Assembly: GCA_001579985.1 (NCBI GenBank)
Contig: LRSR01002232.1
Location: 1 to 64,000, forward strand
Source of the DNA: Hypsibius dujardini
Taxonomy: Eukaryota; Tardigrada; Eutardigrada; Parachela; Hypsibiidae
Direction of reading: 5' to 3'
Length of the DNA: 64,000 nt
Shown here: positions 24,101 to 37,291 of the stretch, piece by piece
Layout: each line of letters opens with the position of its first letter
How positions within the stretch are numbered: position 1 is the stretch's first letter
The notes under the pieces: model-generated
What the model was told of the DNA's origin: nothing
What the model saw: only the letters and a program-made list of their open reading frames with translations
The model's database searches: none
Program-made: the position numbers and the translations under genes

Positions 24101-25036
24101 TATTCTCAACACCCTTTGGAATGGACAACCGATTTCAGGCAAACAACCCAGGCAAAATCAATCAATCAAATTTACAAACTTCTGGTCACACTGCTTGCTG
24201 TTTTAAATTAGATTACGAAGTATTAACAACTTGATAGCTACCGATGTCAGATATGGGTTAATATCAAAATATAGCGCTTTTAGCATCACCGTGTTTTCAA
24301 AAAGTGAATGTTTCTCTAACATAAGGAGACGCATCTCTCAATAATTCTGGCCCAGCCATCCCTCGAATCGGGGGAATGAAGTTGGTAACTTGTTTATTTA
24401 TTTCACGGCGCCGATTATGTCTGGAGCAGCTTTCCCAATTGACTTGCAGTAGCTAGTTCGAAGGAAAACTTACAAACTACAATTTAAGGTTAGAGCGCAA
24501 TTGAAATTCATTATGATTCCAGGACTGAAAAAATGTGGTTAATTTTTCATTATGGCAAACCAGCAGCTCCCCTTATATCCAGTGAATAGTTTTTTAACCA
24601 AACTTTTGAATTTGAATTTTATTGAAATATGGAGTGAACTGCAGATGCCAAAAAGTGAGTGAATTAGTATATTTTCTCAAAACATATTTGCCACCTTTGC
24701 ACACGGAGGAGTTTTTGAAATAGACAACGCAAAAGCTAAACTTCATTCTAAAGTCAAGTTTTGTTTGGGCTAGTCCACAAATAAGGCATTCATATTCAAC
24801 GTAAAATTAGATAAAAAGGAGAATATTTGTTTCGTTGGATGTGCACATAGATCTGTGGAATCAACAAATTTCTGCCAACTTTGGACACTTTTCTGTGAGC
24901 AAACATGGCCTAAATATTTTTCAAAGTATAGCAAATAATAATATTATAATATCAGCTACAAGATTGCAAGCAAAACTGAGAGTAGAAAACTTAAAGTGAA
25001 ATTACAACAGAATTGTTTTGGAGAGAGCTAGGCCTA

Positions 25037-25740
25037 CAACTTCACCCAACCTTTTTAATTATCAATTGCTATGTACACAACTTTTTTTTCCAATTGTTGG
25101 ACACAACCTTTTCCGGAGGATTGTTTTTATATACCTATGGTTGCAATAGTGGTCAGGAGGAGGGTCTTTATTTAGTAGAAGGTGTACAGAGTTTTATGGG
25201 ATCATAACGTGAGAAGTCGTCAGTTATGTGTGGTCCGGGTTTTGCCACCGATCAGATGGTCACCACAGTCGGCTGACCGGAATTCGGGGATCGGCCGCCC
25301 ACTCTACGAAACTGTTCTAGATAGACTGCGCCTATAAAACTGTCCAGAGAGCTTCGCAGTCGACTTGGAGCCAACTGAATTGTTGCAGGATTCTGATTGA
25401 AGACAAAGGCCACCAGGTTTGCAACTGCGTAAAATCCGCACGCCAATCGGTACGTCTGCTGCTGGACCCGCGGGATGAAGATATCTAACTTTCTAACTTT
25501 AAAATATTACAGATCATAAACGCTATTTAATACGACGACACACAAACAAATATTCCATATTGGGACGGGTTTGAAATATGCAGGAAGGCGTTGCTAGCAG
25601 ATTTTGCGTGGCAACGACCTTAATTATATCCTTTGATGGGTTTTCGGGAAAAGGTTGTGTACATAGCTAAGGGTTGTGTCCAATAATTGGCGAAAAAGGT
25701 TGTGTACATAGCAGTTGATAATTAAAAAGGTTGTGTGGGT
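25037..25740. mobile_element. Foldback element carrying a Ulp1-like protease relic
   Basis: Inverted arms (about 25037-25107 and 25650-25740) share CAATTGCTATGTACACAAC and TTGGACACAACC. Between them, the minus strand at about 25475-25252 encodes QQQTYRLACGFYAVANLVAF and FNQNPATIQL, the pattern around the catalytic cysteine of Ulp1/C48-type cysteine proteases that many animal mobile elements carry. Only this C-terminal piece is present. It is a fossil fragment, and the parent element type is unknown. Confidence 0.5.
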
Positions 25741-26930
25741 TGTGAGCATAGCGAAAGGTTGTGTAGGGTTGTGAGCATAGCCCTCACCAATTGTTTTCAA
25801 AAATAATCCTTTTTATCGGAGGAATTGTCCTACGTCATGGATGCACAAGTTCCAGCAAAATTGAACTGGCCAGTCAGCATGTGGGCCTAACGCGCACATG
25901 CCTATTTTGAGCCTCCAAAACCTGACTCATCAATGGTGTCAGTTTACCTGGGCGTCCCCGACATTGCAAGTTGCCAGTCCTGAATAGTACTCGTACCGGG
26001 GTACCGGTTGTTACGGGACAAGGGCGGCTACCGGTGGGGACTTTATCTCTGCAAAAGTTTAAAAGTAAATCAGCGCTAGTTTGGTCAATTCGGTCGAATA
26101 ACGACTTACTAGAAAGATGAAGAATACCCATTCAGTTGCCAAATTGGAAATTTTAATAAGTTGGACTTGTTTATGGGGGCAAGGGATTAATTGAAGACCG
26201 TCAGCTTACATCGACGTTCCAGACTTTCGAACCTTTGTTTAGTTTTCCGACAAACTGAAATTAGTATTTTTGTACTTCAATTTTGCAATTATCCTTCCGC
26301 ATGTCCATAATTTTTCTACTGATAACCAAACCGTTGGAGTGATTGTAATGGGGCGACTGCAATCCAAAGACGACATTTGGGTGATGCGTTTTTTTTGTGG
26401 GAGTCCCCTTTCTAAAGGCTGAAAATTCTCCAATACTGCAAAATCTTCACGGCAAATTTATATATACATGCGGCATGCATTACCCACGCGTCAGTTGTTC
26501 AAAAAAGTAAAACCAGCTTTGAGGAAAAGATCGTGTGAATTAAATGTTTTCCGTTGTTTGGGTCAACAAAATCAAGCTAAAATGGCGGCCCATTTCACAA
26601 TTGCTAAAGTTTGGCTGCACCCTCCGGAATATTCTGTTTTTCATTTCCATGGTCAAGGAAAATTATTGCGAAGTAGAATGCGCTCTGCAGATTCTATTTT
26701 CATTCATTTAGTTGCTTAGATAATTTTTCACAATCAGACCATTTTAAATGGTCCTTGTGCTAACCAAATAGACCGATTGCTGGGCGTCTGTCTTAGTTTT
26801 CAGACGACCACCTCAAAAACGATTTTGAGGTCTATTTTTAATAGTATTACTGTAGCTTCACTATTTTAACTGTGTTTTTCACTTCGGTCGTGTGTCACTG
26901 CATGTCTATGCGCGTGCGCGCGCTCACTTA

Positions 26931-27032
26931 CAGCTGTGGCACGATTTCTTGACGAAAAACGTTTATCGGAACACCGGCATAATAACATGTGTTCCGATTA
27001 AGGTTTTTGGTCAAGAAATTGTGCCACAGCTG
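26931..27032. mobile_element. MITE, family 7 (copy 1)
   Basis: A 102 bp near-perfect hairpin, CAGCTGTGGCACGATTTCTT at the left and complement at the right, with TA on both sides (26929-26930 and 27033-27034). A related element is at 54288-54400. Confidence 0.85.
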
Positions 27033-27216
27033 TATCACAGAAAGGCATGTGACGTATGCGGAGTTAAACCAGTCGTTATAATCGTGAGATTGCACTATCA
27101 AATTTATGTTAATTACAAAATTTAGTTTGCCATTATGGTCCCAAGAACATTTTTGGCGGAATTTCAAAGTTTGGGACAGGCACGTCGTCCGAACATGGCA
27201 GGTATCGTGAACCATT

Positions 27217-27615
27217 GTACCTAAGTATGCGAGTACCTAGGTACATAAGAATACAACTACAGCCATTCAGACAGGCTTATCATCCTATAGCAGGCGGTAT
27301 CAAAATACCGTAGTACCTACGTATGCCAGTACCTAGGTACATAAGTACGTAGGTAAAAATAATCGGATAAATACACTGTAGGAGAGCAGCTGGTGTCATA
27401 GTACCTTGGTGCCTAAGTATGCCAGTCCTAGGTACATAAGTACGTAGGTACAGCCATTCGGATAGGTACATTGTAGGATAGCAGCTCGTGTCATAGTACC
27501 TTTGTTTGCCAGTACAGAATTACATAGGTACAGCCATCTGGATAGGAACCTATGTTCGGAGCAGCTGGTACCGTGGTACCTAAGCATGTCTGTACCCAGG
27601 CTCATTTAATCTAAG
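27217..27615. repeat. Minisatellite of about 105 bp units
   Basis: About four imperfect units, each containing a GTACCTAAGTATGCCAGTA-like word, then CCTAGGTACATAAGTACG, a CAGCCATTCGGATAGG word and GCAGCTGGTGTCATA. The GTACCT core is shared with the repeats at 22320-23460. Confidence 0.75.
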
Positions 27616-30600
27616 GAAGTACATAGGTACAAGTAGCAAAACTGGCCACTATATGGTCTCTTAAAGCTTGCTTCCAAACTCGCCAAATCTCTCAGCTTTT
27701 ACTGGGAAACTTAGGTTAGCTTAGCTTAATTTAACTCAGCTTAGCTTTTACTTCAAAGCTGTAGCTCTTACTGGGAGATAGTGTTTTTTGATTGAGGAAT
27801 ACATAAGATACCAGATTCTGATATCAGAATCTGAAAAACCCCATTTCTCGGGATTGTGAAACTATCGTCCCAAGAATGTTGAAACAATATTGGGATTGGG
27901 CAAACAATTGGAGCTTCGGGATTCGATTATTAAACTGTGCTTAAATTGTTGAAGCAGATATTTGCATATGGTATTGGTTATTTGGACTGGCCCTCGTGCG
28001 CCCCAGATCATAGCATAAGGGATTTTTAATTTTACACACTTCAGTTTTGTTTGAATATCAGAACTATTTGTTGTTTAAATGCCTGAATTATTGTGTGCTA
28101 TTGAGAAACAATCAGCAAAAACGTTCCAGTTACACGTTTTTCCCACTGATTCAGAATTCCGACGTAACCGCTGTTCGGTAAAAAATGCTTGAAGGCATTT
28201 TATCTACTTGTTAATTAAGAGGAAACATACCTTTATCTTTTAGTGTTGGTGAAATAAAAAATATGAAGAACAGTTTTCTAAAACCGATTTCGCACAGATT
28301 TATTGTCTCGTTTTGATGGCAGCACGGTTACAGACAGTTCTTTGTGACAAAAACCTTAGCGATAAAGTAAATTTCAAGGCTATTAGTTTGAACAAATCTA
28401 TAACTATTTAATACAAAATTGTTTTTGATTTTCTGAACGTGTGAGAAGTGGAAGAACTACGAACGCTGTTTTAGCTAAATGTTTGTTTTATCCGCGGCTC
28501 GGTTACCAGCTCGTAAATTTGTTACTTCCCATCTGAATTTTGTAAACGATTACCGAAAATGCTCCTTAAACATCAGGCATTCAGAAACTGTAGAAAATTG
28601 ATTTTGTCAAAAACAGTGTAACTGGATCGTATCTGTTGATTTCCCCCAATTTTTCTCTTGCACATAAAAACAATTTAATTCGACTTAAAAAGAAATATGG
28701 ACAACGAATATGTTGATGCGTAAAAGAACAACTTATACAGTAGTTTTTGTAAACATTGAAACGAAACACCTTAGGAGCCACAGAGGATTTTGTTAATTAA
28801 AAAGTAGCTATAATGCACTGATGTAAATTGAATGTTACCGAAGTTTTACCCTATGAAAACATTGTTATAGGAGCGAGAGCCCTGGCAAAGAAAACGACAG
28901 TAATTGGAATTTTAATTGAAATCCTTTATGGTTCTTGAAGTCCCAATAAAATTGGTGTCATAAATGGTACTTTGTTTGGTCGCCTTTTTACTTCAGGCAC
29001 TAAAAAAGGCTACAAACTGCTTTTTTACGCAATATGGGACGGTATTTAAGATAGTAAATGTAACCGTATTTCGAATAGTGTTTTTCTGGAGGGCAGTGTA
29101 TGGAACGTTGAAAGTTCTAATGTTTTCTTCTCACGTGTGCTTTTTCAAACAAAACAACGATGATCGTTACAGCGGACCGGTTCCTTTTCTCGACGATTTC
29201 GAACGCAGCAACTGAGTCGCTTGTTGCACAAGTCATCTCGCCCGTTATCCCGCGACTGCCGCGACGTAGCGACTACTGCCTCAAGTTCTCTATGCAGTTT
29301 GACGCCAAAGAATCGTCTAAGCTGCAAATAATGCTTCACCGTCGGCCAGGCACGCAACAGACGCTTGTGCACGAATTCCTCGGTAGCCCGCGTCAGCTCG
29401 ACTGGAGATCAGTGGAGATTGATTTCAGCTATCCATTGGAATTCCAGGTTGGTTCACATCAGTTACTCGGAAGATTTTTGTAACGTACACTGAAGGCTGT
29501 AAACTTTTTTCAGATATCTCTCCGTGTCGAGGCGGGTCCCAGGAGCATTCATCGAGCTGGAATGCTATCGACGACTTGGTATTACTGCCGGGACAATGCC
29601 GCCCTTCAGGTGTGAATAAAAACTCGTACCCTTCTGTCTGTGTATTCTTCTCAACCTCAATACATTCTGGAGACGTAATTATAATATCATATATATCAAC
29701 GATTATATATGATGATATATGAATATCAACGAACGGACGAATACGATAAGGAAGGGGAAGACATAGCAGAGAATAGGGATGTATATCCGTCCGCTGCCGC
29801 TACGCTACCGTTCCGCTACCGTTCCGCTGCCGCTACGACTCAAATTTCCCGATTCGCTAACTTCCGATAAATCCGATATATACGCTTCCAGAAGGCAAAT
29901 TTAAAGGACAGCTGTTGTTTAACTGTATTTCAACGTTATTCAAAATAGACAAAAACGGTCTTCTGCTCTTAAAATCAAATATTTGTATTTTATTGAAAAT
30001 CCAAAAACTTTGATGAGAGATTGCTTATTGTATTTCAAATCACTTCTTCAGTGGTCATGATTTTATTTACTGGTATTGAATAAATAGAGCTAAAACGGTC
30101 TGATTCTTTGATCTCCTACAGATTAGACTAAAAGGAGGATGTCATACGTTGATTGCTTGATTGGGGAGTTTACTGTTACGGGCGACTTACAAAATAAATA
30201 TTTAAGTAGTAAAAGACAGAATGCTGCAGACAATACTGCACAAATGCGGTACAATGTACTGAACGGTAAATAATATTTTATTATTCTACTGCAGCGACTG
30301 CAGAAACCGTATCGCCAACAGGCGTAGTTGTACCGATCACCCAACTACCTTCTGCCAATGACATTTTTTACTGCAAGTTTGAGAACGATTTTTTTCAGTT
30401 TACGACTGTCCCGGATCAAGGCAAAGAATGGCATCGCTTCAACATCCACGACACTGAGAACATCATGGCGCCCATTGTACCAACCAGACCTAATCATCTG
30501 AGCTGTAAGGTGAAAATCAATATTTTTCCATTTCATTTTATCTTCTTAAACTAATTTCATTAGCCGCAATTCCTTTTTTAAATTACTAATTTTTTTACCC

Positions 30601-31509
30601 AAATGTATAATTCTGTTTTAACAATATGGTAGTTGTTCATTAATTAATCTCAATTAAGATGCATTAAAATGGTTTTTATTTTTGATAATTCATATTGTTA
30701 AATGTGTAATATTTCTGATGTACATGGACATTATTATTTGCATATTATTTGCATATTTTGTAATCTCTCATTACTGTGTTAGCAAAATATATTCGATTCT
30801 ACGAGAATTCATTATGGATATTTTTTTGCTGCAGCGGATCGTTTTCTTCTTGCGGAGTTGACTAACAAAGCTATCAACACAGTCGCGGGCCAACTCGTCT
30901 CATCCCGTGTCCCCCGGGTGGCCGGCCGTGCCGAATTCTGCCTCAAGTTCTCCATGTTCTTCGAGGCGCCCGATTTAACCAAGCTTAAAATTATGACCCA
31001 TCGTTTGCCGGAAGATGTGCAGAAATTGGTGCACGAAACAATCAGCGTCCCAGATCTGGAAAGATGTCGAAATCGACTTCCGGTTCCCTTGGGAATTCCA
31101 GGTTAGTCCGCCACTAATTCACAGCTCCGTCTCCTCCCCATCTGGACAAATATGTTTGGCAATACATAAATTAGCGACAGTGGGACCATCAATAAAATGT
31201 GTCAATAAAATGTGTCAGAAAAGTCTATCAAAAAATGATCTCAGCGAGCAAGCGAAGTATTGAGCCATGCGCGTCAAAACCAAGGCCTGTGCTGTGATTG
31301 GTCTGTTCGCACTTTTCGATTGTTGACAGCCCGGCTGTCTTACAGATCAACCAAAGACAATCAGCAAATTTCCGAAATTCACTGATCGCATTTCATTGAC
31401 AACTTCGACTTCGACTTCAAACTTGTTCATCAAAACTTTTTTGATACATTTTGTTGATTGTCGGCAAACGTTGACGACCGCATTCTCACTATTGTAGTGT
31501 GCAGAGACT

Positions 31510-32050
31510 CGTTCAGGGTCCTTACAGGTCGGAACCAGGACCCTTCATGGTAGGGCTGGGGCCGGGGGGAGGCAACGAAGCGAAATTCATTTTTTTTCAA
31601 GAGTGAACCCAAAATCTGGCCTCCAGTCCCTGATCATTTTGAAACTTGTGACGGTTAGGGGTCTAATTTCCAGAGGGGGGCCCCCTGGGATTTCAAAACA
31701 TTTTTAAAAACATTAGTTTTTCGTTCAAATTTGAAGTTTGGTGAGGTCCAATATAAGCTCCCTACTGATGAATACAAATTGGAGGTTCAAAACATTTAAG
31801 AACGGCTCACATTTGCTGAAAAACTGATTTTCTGAACACGTTTTGAAATCCCCCTGGACCCCTGGAAATCAGATCCCCACAATCCCACAAGGTTCGAAAT
31901 GTTAAGGGCGCATTTCATGCGCATGCGCAGGGCAAGAGAGCGCATTTCGCGTTCAATCTTCGATCTTTGAAAAAAAACATTTTGCCCCTTTGCCCACCCC
32001 CTGGCCCTACCGTGAGGGGTCCTGGTTCCGACCTGTAAGGACCCTAAACG
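31510..32050. mobile_element. Foldback element in intron 5 of MAM copy A
   Basis: A 541 bp element whose ends are inverted repeats of about 50 bp (CGTTCAGGGTCCTTACAGG, and CCCTAAACG at the right). Pairing continues imperfectly inward, so almost the whole element can fold back. Fragments of the family are at about 1040-1195 and 18230-18520. No coding capacity; target duplication not resolved. Confidence 0.75.
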
Positions 32051-32397
32051 CACCTCTGACAATGTGCAATATACGATTTATATTTACCGAGCTACATATC
32101 ATGATCATTCAATGCCATGCATGTCTTTAGATTTCTTTACGCGTGGAAGTTTTATCGAGATCTCTTCAAGAAGCCGCCATTGCTATAGATGACCTGGTGC
32201 TGTCGCCGGGAAAGTGCCGAGCTTTAGGTAATTCTATCAATTTTAATTGCGACTGTGCGTGTACATTTGCCAGATGCTTTCCTTGGCGAAAAGATTAATA
32301 CAATCGAAACAGAAATAGTTAACGATCACGTGCTTTTTGCACTCTTTATCTCTACTTCCAATCAAGATTGAAATGCACACATTTCGACTTCAGCTGA

Positions 32398-33100
32398 CAA
32401 GGGAATTTTGCATCTCTGGAAGGCGAAATGTCCCACTTTTTTTAATTTTATTGTGTGTGTTTAACTTAGTTCTCAATATTACAATTGAAAAAAAAAATAC
32501 AAATGCCTTCTAACATTTTTTAAAAATCAAAAACCAGTTTGCGGTGGTACATAGGGGGCGCTCTCAATGTTACCACATCTCGCGTGCATTGATTGAACTA
32601 TTCGTTGACACGAGCGAATACACTGGCTTGTTTGCGGCCGTTACTAAATTACTGTAACCGAAACTATTTGAATATTTAATTTAGTAAGAAATGTGAAACA
32701 CAAACATAGGCTGTGGGACAAGGGTTAGTATTTACTTTCACGAATAATGCTAATATGCGGTTGAAGTCTAGGAATAATTATTCCAAGGTAATACCAAAAA
32801 TTCAACAATCAATCGCACGCTTTATGCCAAAACTAAAGAAGAACTAAAATCGATCAATCAATGGCGTTGCAGCCGCCATTGCCTATAGCGTCGATAAATA
32901 CAACGATCAACGGAAGACATTTCCAGTAACGTTGAGAGCGCCCCCTATGTACCACCGCGGATTGGTTTTTGATTTTTAAAAAATGTTAGGAGGCATTTGT
33001 ATTTTTTTTTCGATTAAAATATTGAGAACTAAGTTATATGCACATAACAAACTAAAAAAATGTGAAACATATCGCCTTCCAGAGATGCAAAATTCCCTTG
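32398..33100. mobile_element. Long-arm MITE in intron 6 of MAM copy A
   Basis: A 703 bp element with about 190 bp inverted arms beginning CAAGGGAATTTTGCATCTCT. TGA occurs directly outside both ends, a 3 bp duplication of the PIF/Harbinger kind. A lone arm end (GAGATGCAAAATTCCCTTG) also occurs at about 3863-3887. Confidence 0.75.
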
Positions 33101-34146
33101 TGAGTGGTCGAACGTGCAGATGTGAATGCCCTCATGTTGGGCCGCACGGCTGACACAAGACCCCAAAAATTAGCCGTAAGTGACTTTCGCCGCGATGGCG
33201 CACCATCAGTTTCTATTGGTGCGCACGCTCAAAACACGCCTGTCGTTAACTATTTCTGTTTCGATTGTACTTTGACATCCAAAATATAACTGATCAAATG
33301 GTTTTTGCGCGTAATCTGTTGTTTGCCATTGTTTGCGTCTGTTAGTATTTACATTTCGTTGTAACTGGGTATTAATTTTTGGTTGTTTGTAAGTTTTCAA
33401 TGAAAGGAAAATCATTTCAACTGATAGCCAAGTTACATTAAGAAAAATGATCATTTTGTGGAGATACTTCTTCGTTGGGTGAGCTTTACTTGCGCTAACT
33501 GGTTTTAGCCAAGACAATCGTTTTTCGCAAATATCTTAGTATTATTAAATGATGTAAGATAAATTCAATAAGGAATTTCAGAATAAAACCTTCTTGCCCT
33601 CATAAATGTAAAAAACGTGTAAGAAACTTCAGAATTACCTATATTATCATTCTTATGTTTGGAGGTTGGAGACGTTTTGAATTCCATCTCTGAAAATCGC
33701 CCCAATTAAGTTAAGTTGGTTCAATTAATTAAGTTTATTAAATGAATTAATTCAATTAAATTGATCTAGCTCGTCATGTTCGTTCAAATACCTCGAAGAG
33801 CTCTAGAGGGAGGTGTGCACTGGACACGGTGACAACTGAATCTGGTGTTTGCAACAAAGATTATGGAATATTTTTCCTTAAAACCTCATCTCGTTTATTT
33901 GATGTGATGTTTTTCGTCCTTGATTGTTTTAGCGGAAATTGTTAATACAAACGTCGGAAAAGTCTGCGATTTTGAGGAAAACGAATGCGGCTTCATCAAC
34001 GCCGGGCGACACTGACTCGGTCTCCTAGGTGCAAACTTCGCGGGAAAAGATGCCTGGTGGGGACTTGGAACTACTGCAATTGGCACCAGAGGTAGACGCC
34101 ACCTACCATTCTATTGAGGGTAAGTCATTTTTGGGTGTTTCGTGAC

Positions 34147-34230
34147 CGACAGCGAGACAGACATATAGAAAGACAGACAAAAAGGCAGACAGACAGGCAG
34201 GCAGGCAGACAGAGGGAAAGACGGGCAGTC
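34147..34230. repeat. CAGA array at the exon-loss joint of copy A
   Basis: An imperfect CAGA/CAGG array in copy A intron 7. Its left side (CGTGACCGACAGCGAGACA) matches copy B intron 5 at about 43655. Its right side (TTGGCTTATAAAATGTGACG and onward) matches copy B intron 15 at about 49943. The array is therefore the fusion point of two introns that copy B keeps separate. Confidence 0.9.
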
Positions 34231-35434
34231 AAACCAATCTTTTTGGCTTATAAAATGTGACGCTTCATTTAACTTAATAACTTTGGCATCCTTTTTAGCG
34301 TTCTCAAACGACTGCAACTTCAACATTGACAATTTTTGTGCGTGGAGCATATCATGCAACTCCCTCATCAACATCCCCTGGTCACTTGCAAAATCCGCTG
34401 TCAGTTCTACCGCTGGGCCCGATTTTGACGCAACTGGGGACGGCTACTTTGCCTACCTGGACACTCGATCGCTAACGGGTCTCTCATCCGGCAGAATGGA
34501 AAGTCCTTTGGTTGTCTTTCCTATGGGTGCAGGCGAAAGTCCGACCAACTACCTGATCAGTTTCTACTACATGATGCACGGCAACGGAATCGATAAGCTG
34601 GAACTGTCGGTCCGCAACGAAAGCGACTCAACTTTTGACGATCCCAATGTGGTGTGGAAATCAACTGGGGCCCAAGGCAAAATTTGGAAACAGGCACAGG
34701 TTGTTATCCCAAATGTCCATACCGCCATCAAAGTAGCTTTCACTGGTCATCGCAATCAAGGCAACTTAGGGGGCAAATCGCAGGCATGGGGCATTTTTTA
34801 CAATAGATGGAGAAACTGCAATATGAACTTAAATGGACCAAAAGTCTTCTTAATTATGCAGTTTTATTTGGTAATTTTTTCAAAACTAATTTTTGCCAAC
34901 AATTTATCTCGCAAAAAATGCTCTTATATATTAGATACATTTAATTGACATAAAACTAAAAGGCATAATAATTACAAAAAAAAACGAATTTATAAAAGTT
35001 ATATATGCTTTCTTCACTTTATTGTAATTTACTGATTTCTATTTTTTGTTTGTGATGCTAAATTTTAATTCTAAACAATAAGATGTTTCAGGGTTTTATG
35101 ATAAAACATTTTTTTCTCCAGTGGATGAAATCACGTTTGAGGCTGCAGAAGATGAGGAAACTGACCTCACCGCTGACTGTAACTTTGAGGATGGATGGTG
35201 CAGCTACGACCCCGTCGTACCGCCGAAATTTGCATGGCACATAGCACAAACCGCGGCAGGAGCGAATGTTTCGAAAGTGGCGAGGGCTACCAGACGTTCG
35301 GCTGGTACGCAATATTTCGCGCTTCGGAGCGATTTTATCCGCCCTAAATTCAACGGTTGCCGTCGCATGAAATACCATCTCAATACCACTCCGACTGGGC
35401 GAAGTTCGCTCAGCTTATGGCTCACTCAGGTCAG

Positions 35435-37291
35435 GGATTATTTTAGTGTGTACATTAATACAAAGTGTGTGACATTCCATAATAATATTCGGAGACGAAT
35501 GTCCTCCCGTTATACGCGGCGTTAATTAGGAGGTGTAAATTTTTATACCGCATGAACAAAATTGCTCTAGAAGAACATTTTCACTCTCCAGTGCGAAAAA
35601 AGTGAAATCTAAGAGATAAATGTTTGCGAGTAAATTTTTACTCTTATTTACTCTCCCCAATGTACCTCGCGATTTACTTCCGATGTAAAAATTTTTATTG
35701 GGAATTAAAAGGACTTGTGTGACATTAAATGGCCTTAATCTTACACATTTTTGTGAATTGCCCTACCGTTTGTCTTGAATAAATAATGATGTTAGCTCAG
35801 CTGTTTTACACTAAGTGATACATTGTACTGGTGTGCTTATTTTTGGTGTATGGGCAAGCGCGCGAGGCGCGCGCAGCACGAGTTTAAAATAATTAAAAAG
35901 TAGATACCTTTAGGAGGACCCCCTAAATAAGTAATGTCACTTAATTATTTAAAAATAACAGAGCATCAAAATTTATTTTTTACGTCACTGTCCTTCAAAG
36001 TGATCACCCTCGAACTGGATGTATTTTTTGCATCGAAAAATCCAACTACGGAAGACATCCAGAAAACCATTCCTAGAGAGCTCGCGGAGGCGGCCTTGCA
36101 CTGCGCTCTCAAGCTTTTCTTCCGTTCAAGTCTCCGCCCCCGGAGAGTCTCTTTAAGTTTGGGAATTAAAAAGAAATTGCAGGGCAATCAGGAGAACAGA
36201 CCGGGTGTGGCAAAATTTTTAATTCTTTTTCGGCCAGAAATGCAGTAGTCGAATCGGACTTGTTAATTGAGGCGTTGTCGTGGTGCAGTTTGAGACCCCG
36301 CAGACCAATCTTCCACCACTTCTTCCTCAGCTTGACCACGAGTTTCTTCAAGCAGTTTTTTACGTAGAATGTGGAGTTGATGGTGCGTCTTTCCCGGGTT
36401 GGAATGAGCCTTGAACAGGAAACAATGCCTGAGTAATCGAAAAAAAGGATGTACATGACCTTCTTCGTGTTCCTTCCACGGTGCACTTTGGTTGGTCGAG
36501 GCTCTCCTTTTTTCATCCACTGCATCGATTGCCGCTTTGTCAGAGGATCATAATAAAAAGCCCACATCTCATCTCCAGTGACGATCTCTTTGAGACGCTC
36601 TCCATCCTCTCAGCCAAACCTGGTGACCATCTTCTGGGTGAATTCCAAACGGTTGCGTTTTTGGTCCTCGGTGAGGGGGTGCGGAACCCAACGGGAAGAC
36701 ACCTTCTCAGTCCTAGCTTCTGTTTCAAAATGAGATAACTCTGCGGCAAATTGATGGAGAATTGATACTCTATCTCGGCATATGAAGAATGAGGATAGAG
36801 ATTAACGAATTCGGCTACGGCGGAGACTAATTCAGGATCACAGAGGCGCGTCTTCCATTTCGATGCAAATCTTCCAGGAGGTTTCTTCCTTCTCGGTGAG
36901 CCTGAAACCAGCGCTGGATGGTCCTCTTAGTTAGCACAGCTTCTCTATCAAAATTTCTTATTAGACAATTAGTACATTGCTGGGGTGATAAACCGGTTTT
37001 AAAATCATGAAAGATGGCTGTTCGTAGAGCCAAAAAGCCTCGAGCCATGGTGTGTGTGATGAATGAAGTGAGCTGAGTGCAGTGCCTTGCGTCCGAAAAT
37101 TTTTCTCGCCTCTCTCCTGTGTCCTGCCGTGGCCTAGCCTTTCTAGAAGTAGGTCACCACTTGTTCCTCTACTTATCTGCTTGAGCGGAAAATTGGCAGC
37201 CTCCTCTGTTATTTTTATAAAAATCAAGTGACATTACTTATTTAGGGACCCTCGTATAAATTTAAATTTGACCTTAATTTTGTACCTGACC
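35435..37291. mobile_element. Insert with 8 bp direct repeats, containing the mariner
   Basis: CAGGTCAG lies on both sides (35427-35434 and 37292-37299). Copy B has the corresponding intron uninterrupted (CAGGTCGGTATATTGACGG). An 8 bp duplication fits hAT-type insertion, although convincing terminal inverted repeats were not found. The mariner at 35913-37255 is nested within it. Confidence 0.55.
35913..37255 (-). mobile_element. Mariner DNA transposon, full length but frame-broken
   Basis: A 1343 bp element with about 50 bp inverted ends containing CCTAAATAAGTAATGTCACT, and TA at 35911-35912 and 37256-37257. The minus strand encodes a mariner transposase. The N-terminal helix-turn-helix part (37048-36827) includes KRTIQRWFQAHREG. 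The catalytic part has TGDEMWAFYYDPLTKRQSMQ, LHHDNAS and CSPDC, the three DD34D aspartates. The N- and C-terminal parts are open in separate frames with a broken middle, so this copy cannot make a whole enzyme. It is absent from the same intron of copy B. Confidence 0.9.

Noticed and set aside
27217-27615. CRISPR-like regular repeats
   Set aside because: Units are about 105 bp, contiguous and diverged, with no unique spacers; this is a minisatellite in an animal genome.
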